From NCBI RefSeq assembly GCF_030296915.1, contig NZ_AP028031.1:325001-389000 (forward strand): a stretch of DNA of 64,000 bases, given 5' to 3'. Source of the stretch: Anaerostipes hadrus ATCC 29173 = JCM 17467. Lineage in GTDB: Bacteria; Bacillota; Clostridia; Lachnospirales; Lachnospiraceae. The notes beneath the pieces are model-generated. The model searched no databases and was not told the origin of the DNA. It saw nothing but the letters and a program-made list of their open reading frames with translations. A program made the translations under genes and the position numbers. How positions within the stretch are numbered: position 1 is the stretch's first letter; every line of letters starts with the position of its first letter. Shown one piece after another: positions 8,058 to 15,721 of this stretch.

Positions 8058-8555
8058 ATGAGTGGCAGAAAGAGCCAAGAATTAGAAGGAATTACGTTAT
8101 TAGGAAACCAGAAAACAAAATACCCAGATGATTATGCACCGGAGGTGTTAGAAACATTTGAGAATAAACATCCAGAGAATGATTATTTTGTCAAATTTAA
8201 TGCACCAGAATTCACAAGTCTATGTCCGATCACAGGACAGCCGGATTTTGCAACGATCTACATTTCTTATGTGCCAGGAGAGCGCATGGTAGAAAGTAAA
8301 TCATTAAAATTGTATTTATACAGCTTCCGAAATCATGGAGATTTTCACGAAGACTGCATGAATATCATTATGAAAGATCTGATCAAACTGATGGATCCAA
8401 AATACATTGAAGTATGGGGTAAATTCACTCCAAGAGGAGGAATCTCCATTGATCCATACTGCAACTACGGAAGACCAGGAACAAAATGGGAAGATGTTGC
8501 ATGGAACAGACTTTCAAACCATGATCTTTATCCAGAGAAGGTGGATAATAGATAA
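8058..8555 (+). CDS. queF: NADPH-dependent preQ0 (7-cyano-7-deazaguanine) reductase QueF
   Basis: A 165-residue protein, the normal length of the unimodular QueF type (B. subtilis, 165). The catalytic cysteine is C56 in [13 protein letters not shown]. The QueF signature [12 protein letters not shown] (from E79) and the NADPH-side [12 protein letters not shown] are present. It reduces the nitrile of preQ0 to preQ1, which is then inserted in tRNA at the queuosine position. The preQ0-making queCDE genes are not in the window. It lies 43 bases after the c-di-GMP gene and probably shares that transcript. Confidence 0.93.
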   Translation: MSGRKSQELEGITLLGNQKTKYPDDYAPEVLETFENKHPENDYFVKFNAPEFTSLCPITGQPDFATIYISYVPGERMVESKSLKLYLYSFRNHGDFHEDCMNIIMKDLIKLMDPKYIEVWGKFTPRGGISIDPYCNYGRPGTKWEDVAWNRLSNHDLYPEKVDNR

Positions 8556-8584
8556 GTGATCACATACGAAAAGGAGGAAAAAGT

Positions 8585-9529
8585 ATGGGAAAGAATTTGA
8601 AAAAAGTAATATTTAGTGTTTTACTGCTGGCAGCAGTGATCGTTGTATCGCCTAAGGATGCAAAGGCAGCAGGAAAGGTATGGATGGCTGGATTTAATGA
8701 TAACAGCATTACGATTCAGTGGACTCCACAGAGTTTGAATGGATATAGAGTGGATGGCTATTATCTTGAGAAAATTGGAACGCAGGAAATGATCTGGCAG
8801 GGTTCTGCAGATACAACGCAGGTAACAGTTCAGGAAAAAAAAGGATATTCAGGATATATAAGACTGGGATACAGACTTACACATCTTTCCACAGGAAAAA
8901 AATATAACTGGTCAGTTGACAGTGTTTATGTTAACACAACACCTGCTGATGTAGCGAAGAATAATTTTGGGATCACAGCAGCATACGCTAATATTAAGAA
9001 AGTAGCATTTGCAGTTAATAAACCTGAGACGGCAACAGGAGTACAGCTGGAAGTATATAATGCAAAGAATAAAAGAGTACTATCTAAGACATCAACATCT
9101 ATGGGTTATGAGTCTATGAATGTGTCAAAAGATATGGCGTATAAATATCGTGCAAGATACTACTATACAAACAGAAGTAATAATCAGACATACTATGGAA
9201 GATGGAGTAACTATCGCTATTTTGCAATGCCATCTATTTCAGGAAAGACAACAAACAAGAAAAAAGGGATCAAAGTAGTTCTGAAAAAGGGAACAGGAAT
9301 TAAACAGTATACAGTTTCTGTATCAAAGAACTCAAAATCTGGATTTAAAAAAGTAAAAACAGTCAAGGTTTCTAAGAAGAAGAGCTACTCTTTCCAGATC
9401 ACAAAAAACGGAAAGAAAAAATTTAAAAAAGGAACATATTATGTTCAGGTGACTCCAAAAGTTAAATTTGGAAATAAAACATATTCCAGTGACGTATCAA
9501 CCGTAGCAAGTGCATATGTATACAAATAG
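8585..9529 (+). CDS. Secreted protein with fibronectin III-like domains
   Basis: A 314-residue protein starting with a signal peptide (basic MGKNLKK, hydrophobic core, cleavage after AKA near residue 28). The first ~100 residues after it look like a fibronectin-III fold (NDNSITIQWTPQ, GYYLEK, YNWSVDSVYV). A second, less clear beta-rich repeat runs to about 215. The C-terminal ~100 residues are very lysine-rich (KKGIKVVLKKGTGIKQYTVSVSKNSK) and resemble the terminal domain of many Lachnospiraceae exported proteins. There is no catalytic motif or LPXTG anchor, so a cell-surface or polysaccharide-binding role is an inference. A ribosome-binding site (AAGGAGG) precedes the ATG. Confidence 0.65.
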   Translation: MGKNLKKVIFSVLLLAAVIVVSPKDAKAAGKVWMAGFNDNSITIQWTPQSLNGYRVDGYYLEKIGTQEMIWQGSADTTQVTVQEKKGYSGYIRLGYRLTHLSTGKKYNWSVDSVYVNTTPADVAKNNFGITAAYANIKKVAFAVNKPETATGVQLEVYNAKNKRVLSKTSTSMGYESMNVSKDMAYKYRARYYYTNRSNNQTYYGRWSNYRYFAMPSISGKTTNKKKGIKVVLKKGTGIKQYTVSVSKNSKSGFKKVKTVKVSKKKSYSFQITKNGKKKFKKGTYYVQVTPKVKFGNKTYSSDVSTVASAYVYK

Positions 9530-9540
9530 GGAGATGTAAT

Positions 9541-10746
9541 ATGGTTAAAAACTTTTTAAAGAGAACGTTATGTATAGTGTTGTCATTTGCAATGATGACA
9601 GGGACTGTAATGGTAGGAGCAAAAACAAAAACAGAAAGTATTCACAGCAAACTTCCTGCGATCACAGCATCACAAAGAGTAAGAGCAAAACAGGCAAAAG
9701 CATCTGCAGCGGCAGTGCAGTTAAATGCAACGAATGTTTACACGCTGTCTGATTTTGATACGCTGTCAAATAAATGGCAGGCAAATCAGGAAATGATGTT
9801 GTATCAAGGATATAGTGATGCAAATGAATATGTGAAAGTTGGAACAATTCGTGTAGGAATTGATGGAACGGTTGTTATCCCATATGCAACAAAGGTCGCA
9901 GGAGTAGATGGTGGACGTTTAAAACTGTGTTATAATGGGAATCCGGCTATGACACTTTCACAGACGAATAATGGAAAAATGATCTGGGCTGGTGCAGTCA
10001 AAGCAGGAACATATGCATTATACCTTGAAACAGCATGTGAGAATGCAAATACACCAGTGGTTGCAGCATTTGGAGCAGCAGTGATATCAAGCCAGAATAA
10101 CAGAACTTTTGGCGGAAATAATGTAATCGCTAGTGCAAGTACTGGAGCAGCTACATATCAGCAGTTTAAAGTATCCAAAAGAGGAGTTGCAGCGATCGCA
10201 GTTTATAAAGAAAATTCAGCGGGAAATGTTTCTAGTGTTACATATTCTGTTCAGAAATTAAGTGGAAAGACATGGAAAACTGTAGCAACCGGATTATCGG
10301 GTGCAGCAAAAAATAACTATGTAGTAACAACAGGACTTGCTGCAGGGACTTATCGTGTCGTTGTAAATGCGGCATCTGGAGAGATCCTTTATTTCATCAA
10401 TGCAAATCAAAAAGCATCTGACAGTTATGGAACATCTAAGAAAAAAGCAAAAGAGATCAAGCGTAAGAAATCCAAGAAGCAGGTATTCTTGTCTAATGAA
10501 AGTACAAGTAAAACACACTGGTATAAGATCAAAGTTAAGAAGACTGGAATGACATATATCGATATCACAGGACTTGGAAATAAAAGCAAGATTTCTGTAA
10601 CAGTCACAGGAGCAGCAAGATTAAAAAATAAAACAATATCAAAAGGTTTCCGTATCTATGGAAAGGCAAAAAAAGGAACTTACTATATTAAGATCAAAAA
10701 AGGATCCAAAGGTACAAGTGGATATCAGGTAAAATACACTAAATAA
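9541..10746 (+). CDS. Secreted beta-rich protein of unknown function
   Basis: A 401-residue protein with a signal peptide (MVKNFLKRTLCIVLSFAMMTGTVMVGAKT, cleavage near residue 27). The mature part is Ala/Thr/Gly-rich with no recognised catalytic motif. Residues 290-400 are lysine-rich and resemble a pre-peptidase-type C-terminal beta domain (STSKTHWYKIKVKKTGMTYIDI ... GTYYIKIKKGS). It starts 11 bases after its neighbour's stop codon (GGGAGATG ribosome-binding site), so the two secreted proteins are made together. sRNA copy C begins directly downstream. Confidence 0.6.
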   Translation: MVKNFLKRTLCIVLSFAMMTGTVMVGAKTKTESIHSKLPAITASQRVRAKQAKASAAAVQLNATNVYTLSDFDTLSNKWQANQEMMLYQGYSDANEYVKVGTIRVGIDGTVVIPYATKVAGVDGGRLKLCYNGNPAMTLSQTNNGKMIWAGAVKAGTYALYLETACENANTPVVAAFGAAVISSQNNRTFGGNNVIASASTGAATYQQFKVSKRGVAAIAVYKENSAGNVSSVTYSVQKLSGKTWKTVATGLSGAAKNNYVVTTGLAAGTYRVVVNAASGEILYFINANQKASDSYGTSKKKAKEIKRKKSKKQVFLSNESTSKTHWYKIKVKKTGMTYIDITGLGNKSKISVTVTGAARLKNKTISKGFRIYGKAKKGTYYIKIKKGSKGTSGYQVKYTK

Positions 10747-10762
10747 TAATTCCTTCATATTT

Positions 10763-10827
10763 GTTTATACTTTCTTTAGAAATGTTTAGAAACAGAATAT
10801 TGAATGAAGAGAGGATCCTGATATAAT
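10763..10827 (+). promoter_or_regulatory. Regulated promoter of sRNA copy C
   Basis: GTTTAT (10763-10768), GTTTAG (10784-10789, 21 bp on), -35 TTGAAT (10800-10805), 16 bp spacer, consensus -10 TATAAT (10822-10827). Same 65 bp layout as the other copies, here on the plus strand. Confidence 0.65.
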
Positions 10828-10833
10828 AAAGAC

Positions 10834-10918
10834 ATAGTTTTTCATATATATTTTTAATCCTCTCTTTTTGAAAATAAGTACCGTATCAGCCGAGATGTTG
10901 ATGCGGTATTATTTCGTT
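10834..10918 (+). ncRNA. Small RNA family, copy C
   Basis: A plus-strand transcript starting near 10834 with the shared 5' core (ACATAG, A/U-rich stretch, AAUCCUCUCUUUU at about 10856-10868). Its terminator is unrelated in sequence to copies A/B: 10879-10888 pairs with 10899-10908 (10 bp, one G-U). The U tail is interrupted (TTATTTCGTTTT), so termination may be less efficient. Confidence 0.6.
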
Positions 10919-10966
10919 TTATATGTAAAGAAACAAGATTGTATTGTAAAAAAAACGAAAAATCTA

Positions 10967-10995
10967 TTGACGGACCAACATATGGATGATATGAT
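10967..10995 (+). promoter_or_regulatory. Promoter of the rpmG-secE-nusG-ribosomal protein operon
   Basis: -35 TTGACG (10967-10972), 17 bp spacer, -10 TATGAT (10990-10995). The transcript would start near 11002, 80 bases before rpmG. Confidence 0.65.
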
Positions 10996-11004
10996 AAACA
11001 CGCT

Positions 11005-11037
11005 AGACTTTAGCGTTGGAAGAAGGTCTTTTTTTTA
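11005..11037 (+). terminator. Early terminator-like hairpin in the rpmG leader
   Basis: AGACTT (11005-11010) pairs with AGGTCT (11024-11029) and is followed by eight or more T. The first stem base also belongs to a competing ACGCTA/TAGCGT hairpin (11000-11016). It lies just after the predicted start site, so it could act as an attenuator for the operon. Confidence 0.4.
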
Positions 11038-11080
11038 TGCCTTATTTTAATGAACAACAAACAAAATGGAGGTGGAAGTT

Positions 11081-11230
11081 GTGCGCACAAGAGTAACATT
11101 AGAATGTACAGAATGTAAACAGCGTAATTACAACATGACAAAGGATAAGAAAACTCATCCTGAACGCATGGAAACAAAAAAATATTGCAAATTCTGTAAA
11201 ACTCACACATTACACAAAGAAACAAAATAA
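11081..11230 (+). CDS. rpmG: 50S ribosomal protein L33
   Basis: A 49-residue protein with a GTG start at 11081, preceded by GGAGGTGGAAG. The sequence [22 protein letters not shown] ... [14 protein letters not shown] is a typical L33 with both zinc CxxC pairs (CTEC and CKFC), that is, the zinc-binding paralogue. It is the first gene of the operon with secE, 39 bases upstream of it, an arrangement common in Firmicutes. Confidence 0.93.
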   Translation: MRTRVTLECTECKQRNYNMTKDKKTHPERMETKKYCKFCKTHTLHKETK

Positions 11231-11269
11231 TTTCCGGTAATTCCCTTTGAGAGAAAAGGAAGTGAAAAC

Positions 11270-11467
11270 ATGGAGAAAACTAACAAAGCAAAGAAACCAA
11301 GTTGGTTCAAAGAGTTAAAAGCTGAATTTAACAGAATTATCTGGCCAACGAAAGAAAGAATTGCAAAAGAAACAGCAGTTGTAGTGATCTGTGCTATTAT
11401 TATCGGAGTCATTGTTGCAGTTCTTGATGTTGGAATCCAGTATGGAATTCAGGCATTGGTTGGATAG
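11270..11467 (+). CDS. secE: Preprotein translocase subunit SecE
   Basis: A 65-residue protein, the usual short single-span Gram-positive SecE. It has the amphipathic segment SWFKELKAEFNRIIWPTKERIAKETA followed by one transmembrane helix (about 35-58). The W-P-T motif is diagnostic. It clamps SecY in the membrane and lies between rpmG and nusG as in most Firmicutes. Confidence 0.93.
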   Translation: MEKTNKAKKPSWFKELKAEFNRIIWPTKERIAKETAVVVICAIIIGVIVAVLDVGIQYGIQALVG

Positions 11468-11482
11468 AAGTAAGGAGATTTT

Positions 11483-12028
11483 ATGGCAGAGGCAAATTGG
11501 TATGTTGTTCACACCTACTCAGGTTATGAAAATAAAGTAAAAGTGGATATTGAGAAAACCATCGAGAACCGTAAGCTTCAGGATGAGATCTTGGAAGTCC
11601 GCGTACCACTTGAAGACGTGGTAGAGATGAGAAACGGTGTGAAGAAACAAGTTTCAAGAAAAATGTTCCCAGGTTATGTTCTGATCCATATGATCATGAA
11701 CGACGACACATGGTATGTGGTTCGTAACACAAGAGGTGTTACAGGATTCGTAGGACCTGGATCAAAACCAGTACCGCTGACTCCTGCAGAGATGAAACCA
11801 TTAGGAATCCAGATTGGAGGAGAACAGCAAGAAACACCAGCAAGAGAGAAGATTGAACTTGATATCGAAGTTGGTGATATGATCGTTGTGACTTCCGGTG
11901 CTTGGGAAGGAACAACAAGTGCGGTTACTGCAATCAATGAAAGCAAACAGACAGTAACTATTGAAGTCGAGATGTTCGGAAGAGCAACTTCAGTAGAAAT
12001 TGATTTCTTAGATATTAAGAAAGCGTAA
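11483..12028 (+). CDS. nusG: Transcription termination/antitermination factor NusG
   Basis: A 181-residue protein. The N-terminal NGN domain begins NWYVVHTYSGYENKV and contains FPGYVLI and RNTRGVTGFVG. The C-terminal KOW domain (about 125-181) has VGDMIVVTSGAWEGTTSAV and ends in FGRATSVEIDF. It binds RNA polymerase and couples it to ribosomes or Rho. It starts 15 bases after secE. Confidence 0.95.
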   Translation: MAEANWYVVHTYSGYENKVKVDIEKTIENRKLQDEILEVRVPLEDVVEMRNGVKKQVSRKMFPGYVLIHMIMNDDTWYVVRNTRGVTGFVGPGSKPVPLTPAEMKPLGIQIGGEQQETPAREKIELDIEVGDMIVVTSGAWEGTTSAVTAINESKQTVTIEVEMFGRATSVEIDFLDIKKA

Positions 12029-12113
12029 CGAAGAATAAGAATAGAGAATCTTATTTGAAACAAAGTGGGAGGGCTATCCCGTAATTACCACAATAATCAG
12101 GAGGTTAACGATT

Positions 12114-12539
12114 ATGGCAAAGAAAGTAGAAGGTTATATCAAACTTCAGATTCCAGCAGGAAAGGCAACACCAGCACCACCCGTTGGACCAGCACTTGGA
12201 CAGCACGGAGTAAACATTGTACAGTTTACAAAAGAATTTAATGCAAGAACAGCTGATCAGGGAGACATGATCATCCCTGTAGTAATCACTGTATATCAGG
12301 ATAGAAGCTTCAGCTTCATCACAAAGACTCCACCAGCAGCAGTTTTATTAAAGAAAGCTTGCAAAATCCAGTCTGGATCAGGAGAACCTAACAGAACTAA
12401 AGTAGCTACTATTTCTAAAGCAGATCTTCAGCAGATCGCTGAAACAAAGATGAAAGACTTAAACGCAGCTTCTATCGAAGCAGCAATGAGCATGATCGCC
12501 GGTACTGCAAGAAGTATGGGAATCACAGTAGAAGAGTAA
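12114..12539 (+). CDS. rplK: 50S ribosomal protein L11
   Basis: A 141-residue protein, full length, with the family start [33 protein letters not shown] and a C-terminal RNA-binding half ending [14 protein letters not shown]. It belongs to the GTPase-associated centre. AGGAGG stands 9 bases before the ATG. The 85-base gap from nusG shows no clear promoter. Confidence 0.96.
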   Translation: MAKKVEGYIKLQIPAGKATPAPPVGPALGQHGVNIVQFTKEFNARTADQGDMIIPVVITVYQDRSFSFITKTPPAAVLLKKACKIQSGSGEPNRTKVATISKADLQQIAETKMKDLNAASIEAAMSMIAGTARSMGITVEE

Positions 12540-12602
12540 TCACAAATTTGAAACGAAAGTGGGAGGGTGAACTCCCGATATTACCACAGGAGGTATTTTA
12601 GA

Positions 12603-13295
12603 ATGAAAAAAGGTAAGAGATACGCAGAGCTTACAAAATTAGTGGACAGAACAAACAATTATGATCCACAGGAAGCAGTTGCTTTAGTAAAAAAATTAGC
12701 AAACGCTAAATTTGACGAAACAATCGAAGCACATATCCGTCTTGGTGTAGATGGACGTCAGGCAGACCAGCAGATCCGTGGAGCAGTTGTACTTCCACAC
12801 GGAACTGGTAAAGAAGTTAAAGTTCTTGTATTCGCTAAAGATGCAAAAGCTGAAGAAGCGAAAGCAGCAGGAGCAGAATTCGTAGGAGCAGAAGAATTAA
12901 TTCCTAAGATCCAGAAAGAAAACTGGTATGACTTCGACGTAGTAGTAGCTACTCCAGACATGATGGGTGTAGTAGGTCGTTTAGGACGTGACTTAGGACC
13001 TAAAGGTTTAATGCCTAACCCTAAAGCCGGAACTGTAACAATGGACGTTGCGAATGCCATTAAAGAAATCAAAGCAGGTAAGATCGAATATAGATTAGAT
13101 AAATCCAACATCATTCATGTACCAGTTGGAAAAGCTTCTTTCACAGAAGAACAGTTAGCGGACAACTTCCAGACGTTAATCGATGCAATCGTAAAAGCAA
13201 AACCTGCAGCAGCAAAAGGTCAGTATTTTAGAAACGTAACAATTACTTCTACAATGGGACCTGGAGTGAAAATTGATACAACAAAATTTGCTTAA
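12603..13295 (+). CDS. rplA: 50S ribosomal protein L1
   Basis: A 230-residue protein starting at the ATG at 12603, which follows AGGAGG at 12587 and gives the canonical [10 protein letters not shown] start. An in-frame ATG at 12567 without a ribosome-binding site is less likely. The family blocks [29 protein letters not shown] and [18 protein letters not shown] are present. L1 forms the mobile stalk at the exit site and often represses its own L11-L1 operon by binding the mRNA. Confidence 0.96.
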   Translation: MKKGKRYAELTKLVDRTNNYDPQEAVALVKKLANAKFDETIEAHIRLGVDGRQADQQIRGAVVLPHGTGKEVKVLVFAKDAKAEEAKAAGAEFVGAEELIPKIQKENWYDFDVVVATPDMMGVVGRLGRDLGPKGLMPNPKAGTVTMDVANAIKEIKAGKIEYRLDKSNIIHVPVGKASFTEEQLADNFQTLIDAIVKAKPAAAKGQYFRNVTITSTMGPGVKIDTTKFA

Positions 13296-13310
13296 TATTT
13301 AACTTTAAGC

Positions 13311-13337
13311 GGGGTCAGTCTCATGTAGTCTGACCCC
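13311..13337. terminator. Hairpin after rplA
   Basis: GGGGTCAG (13311-13318) pairs with CTGACCCC (13330-13337). No U run follows, so it may be a 3' stabiliser or processing site rather than a full terminator. Confidence 0.45.
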
Positions 13338-13414
13338 AGATTTATGCAAAATCCTATGTTGCCATATGGGAATTGCATAAAAATAAAAACATTTCAAAAA
13401 AAGTAAAAAAACAT

Positions 13415-13443
13415 TTGACATATATATAAATGTCGTGTATTAT
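13415..13443 (+). promoter_or_regulatory. Promoter of rplJ-rplL
   Basis: Consensus -35 TTGACA (13415-13420), 17 bp spacer, -10 TATTAT (13438-13443), immediately upstream of the L10 leader. Confidence 0.75.
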
Positions 13444-13451
13444 ATGTAAAG

Positions 13452-13572
13452 TATTACTGCCGAAGACAGCAGGTGCCGCAAGGCGCAACGTAGAACAACC
13501 TGCCGAGGAGAGTATTAGTGAATATGCTAATTAACACTCTATGTCTGTGCGGATATAGAGTTTTCTTTTTAT
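13452..13572 (+). promoter_or_regulatory. Ribosomal L10 leader with terminator
   Basis: The segment from ATTACTGCCGAAGACAGCAG through the GCAAGGC loop to CTGCCGAGGAG matches the conserved L10(L12)4-binding leader of Firmicutes rplJL operons. It is followed by a hairpin (ACTCTAT 13536-13542 with ATAGAGT 13555-13561) and a U-rich tail. Excess L10-L12 complex would bind the leader and favour premature termination. Confidence 0.85.
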
Positions 13573-13617
13573 ATGTGCGGTGGTACACAAAATAAATCAA
13601 GGAGGTGCACCATTTCA

Positions 13618-14121
13618 ATGGCAAAAGTTGAGTTAAAACAACCAGTAGTAAACGAAATTAAAGAATTACTTACAGATGCTCAGTCAGCAGTATTAGTTTC
13701 TTACCGCGGAATCACTGTAGAACAGGATACAGCAATGCGTAAAGAATTAAGAGAAGCTGATGTAGAATACAAAGTATATAAGAATACAATGATTCGTTTT
13801 GCAATCCAGGGAACAGAATTTGAAGCATTAGCTGATGATTTAAAAGGACCTACAGCAATCGCTGTTTCTAAAACAGATGCTACAGCTCCTGCAAGAATCC
13901 TTGCAAAACACGCTAAGAACATCGAAGTATTAGAAATGAAATCTGGTGTTGTAGAAGGAACATTCTATGACAAAGATGGTATCCAGGTTATCGCAAGCAT
14001 CCCATCAAGAGACGAATTACTTGCGAAATTCCTTGGAAGCATTCAGTCCCCAATTACAAACTTTGCTCGTGTTATTAAGCAGATCGCTGAAAAAGACGGA
14101 GAAGGGGCTGCAGCTGAGTAA
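13618..14121 (+). CDS. rplJ: 50S ribosomal protein L10
   Basis: A 167-residue protein from the ATG at 13618 (MAKVELKQPVVNEI), supported by AAGGAGGTGC upstream. The in-frame ATG at 13573 lies in the leader's terminator tail and is rejected. The N-terminal rRNA-binding part contains VLVSYRGITVEQDTAMRKELR, and the C-terminal helix that carries L12 dimers ends EKDGEGAAAE. Confidence 0.95.
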   Translation: MAKVELKQPVVNEIKELLTDAQSAVLVSYRGITVEQDTAMRKELREADVEYKVYKNTMIRFAIQGTEFEALADDLKGPTAIAVSKTDATAPARILAKHAKNIEVLEMKSGVVEGTFYDKDGIQVIASIPSRDELLAKFLGSIQSPITNFARVIKQIAEKDGEGAAAE

Positions 14122-14163
14122 GATCAGTTATCAGTAAATTTAAAATATTAGGAGGAAATTATA

Positions 14164-14526
14164 ATGACAACTCAGGAAATTATTGAAGTTATCAAAGGTT
14201 TATCAGTATTAGAATTAAACGATTTAGTAAAAGCTTGTGAAGAAGAATTTGGAGTATCTGCAGCAGCAGGTGTTGTAGTAGCAGCAGCTGGAGCTGAAGG
14301 TGGAGCAGAAGAAAAAGACGAATTCGACGTAGAATTAACAGAAGTTGGTGGAGCTAAAGTTAAAGTCATCAAAGCTGTTCGTGAAGTAACAGGATTAGGA
14401 TTAAAAGAAGCTAAAGAATTAGTTGATGGAGCTCCTAAAGTAATTAAAGAAGGTGCATCTAAAGCAGAAGCTGAAGACATCAAAGCTAAATTAGAAGAAC
14501 AGGGAGCTAAAGTAACTCTTAAATAA
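14164..14526 (+). CDS. rplL: 50S ribosomal protein L7/L12
   Basis: A 120-residue acidic protein with the N-terminal dimerisation helices ([26 protein letters not shown]), an Ala/Gly-rich hinge (about 38-52) and the C-terminal factor-binding domain ([40 protein letters not shown]). It lies 42 bases after rplJ, with AGGAGGAAATT before the ATG. Confidence 0.97.
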   Translation: MTTQEIIEVIKGLSVLELNDLVKACEEEFGVSAAAGVVVAAAGAEGGAEEKDEFDVELTEVGGAKVKVIKAVREVTGLGLKEAKELVDGAPKVIKEGASKAEAEDIKAKLEEQGAKVTLK

Positions 14527-14567
14527 TTAAGAGATTTACTCCAGTAGATTTTCTATAAAGTATATGA

Positions 14568-14607
14568 AACTGTCACATTGGTGGAAACTAGTGTGGCAGT
14601 TTTTTTA
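14568..14607 (+). terminator. Terminator of the rplJL operon
   Basis: AACTGTCACA (14568-14577) pairs with TGTGGCAGTT (14592-14601), followed by a T7 run. Confidence 0.85.
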
Positions 14608-14734
14608 CTTTATATGGATCATAAGAAACTTCGATGGAATCCTCTATGAAATAAAATATTTCTAAGCTTTTATAATCGTATATTTGATGATAGAATAGGA
14701 GAGTAAAATCATACGAAAGGAGTATTCGACAATT

Positions 14735-15679
14735 ATGAAATTAGTAATTATTGAACCACTAGGTGTGGAAGAAGAGAAATTGATGGAAATCGCACATAAG
14801 GCATTGCCAGATTCTGTCGAGATCGTATCTTACCAGACCAAAGTAACTGACACAGAAAGCCTGATCGAACGTGGAAAGGATGCGGACATTATTATGGTTG
14901 CAAACCTGCCATTGAATGCTGAAGTCATCAAAGGCTGCAAAAACCTTAAGATGTTGGCGGTAGCATTTACAGGGATCGATCATATTGCTATGGCTGCATG
15001 CAAAGAACAGGGGATTACAGTATGCAACTGTGCAGGCTATTCAAATGCTGCAGTTTCAGATCTTGTCTTTGGACTTTTAATCTCACTGTATCGAAATATC
15101 ATTTCTTGCGATCAGGTAGTCCGAGAAGAAGGAACCAAGGATGGTCTGGTTGGCTTTGAACTGGAAGGAAAGAAATTTGGTGTGATCGGAACCGGAGCGA
15201 TCGGAACCAGAGTTGCGAAGATCGCCCAGGCATTTGGATGTGAAGTTTACGCATATTCAAGGACAGTAAAAGATCTTCCAGGAATTCAATTTGTAGGGTT
15301 AGAAGAACTTTTATATAATTGTGATATCATTTCATTGCATGTACCTTTAAATGAATCAACAAAAGGTTTGATCGGTAAAGATGAAATCGCATTGATGAAA
15401 CCAGATGCAGTTTTGATCAACACGGCAAGAGGTCCGGTTGTTGATAGTGAAGCATTAGCTGAAGCACTCAATAACGGTAAGATTGCAGGAGCAGCCGTTG
15501 ATGTCTTTGAGAATGAACCGCCGGTATCAAAAGATCATCCACTCTTACATGCAAAGAATCTGATCGCGACACCACACGTTGCATTTGCAACAAAAGAAGC
15601 ATTGGTAAAACGTGCGATCATTGATTTTGATAATGTGAAATGTTGGATGGAAGGAAAACCAGTCAATGTAATGAATTAA
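14735..15679 (+). CDS. D-isomer-specific 2-hydroxyacid dehydrogenase
   Basis: A 314-residue NAD(P)-dependent enzyme of the phosphoglycerate/D-lactate dehydrogenase superfamily. The Rossmann motif is VIGTGAIGTRVAKIAQAFGCEVYAYSR (about residues 148-174). The substrate-side segments LHVPLNESTKGLI, LINTARGPVVDSEAL (catalytic Arg), DVFENEPP (Glu) and TPHVAF (His) are all present. At ~314 residues without an ACT domain it is closer to glycerate or hydroxypyruvate reductases than to SerA; the substrate remains open. It is a single gene with its own ribosome-binding site (GAAAGGAG). Confidence 0.85.
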   Translation: MKLVIIEPLGVEEEKLMEIAHKALPDSVEIVSYQTKVTDTESLIERGKDADIIMVANLPLNAEVIKGCKNLKMLAVAFTGIDHIAMAACKEQGITVCNCAGYSNAAVSDLVFGLLISLYRNIISCDQVVREEGTKDGLVGFELEGKKFGVIGTGAIGTRVAKIAQAFGCEVYAYSRTVKDLPGIQFVGLEELLYNCDIISLHVPLNESTKGLIGKDEIALMKPDAVLINTARGPVVDSEALAEALNNGKIAGAAVDVFENEPPVSKDHPLLHAKNLIATPHVAFATKEALVKRAIIDFDNVKCWMEGKPVNVMN

Positions 15680-15721
15680 ATTTTGTAAATAGTCGAATAT
15701 ACATTAAGAGAAACAAGATAA

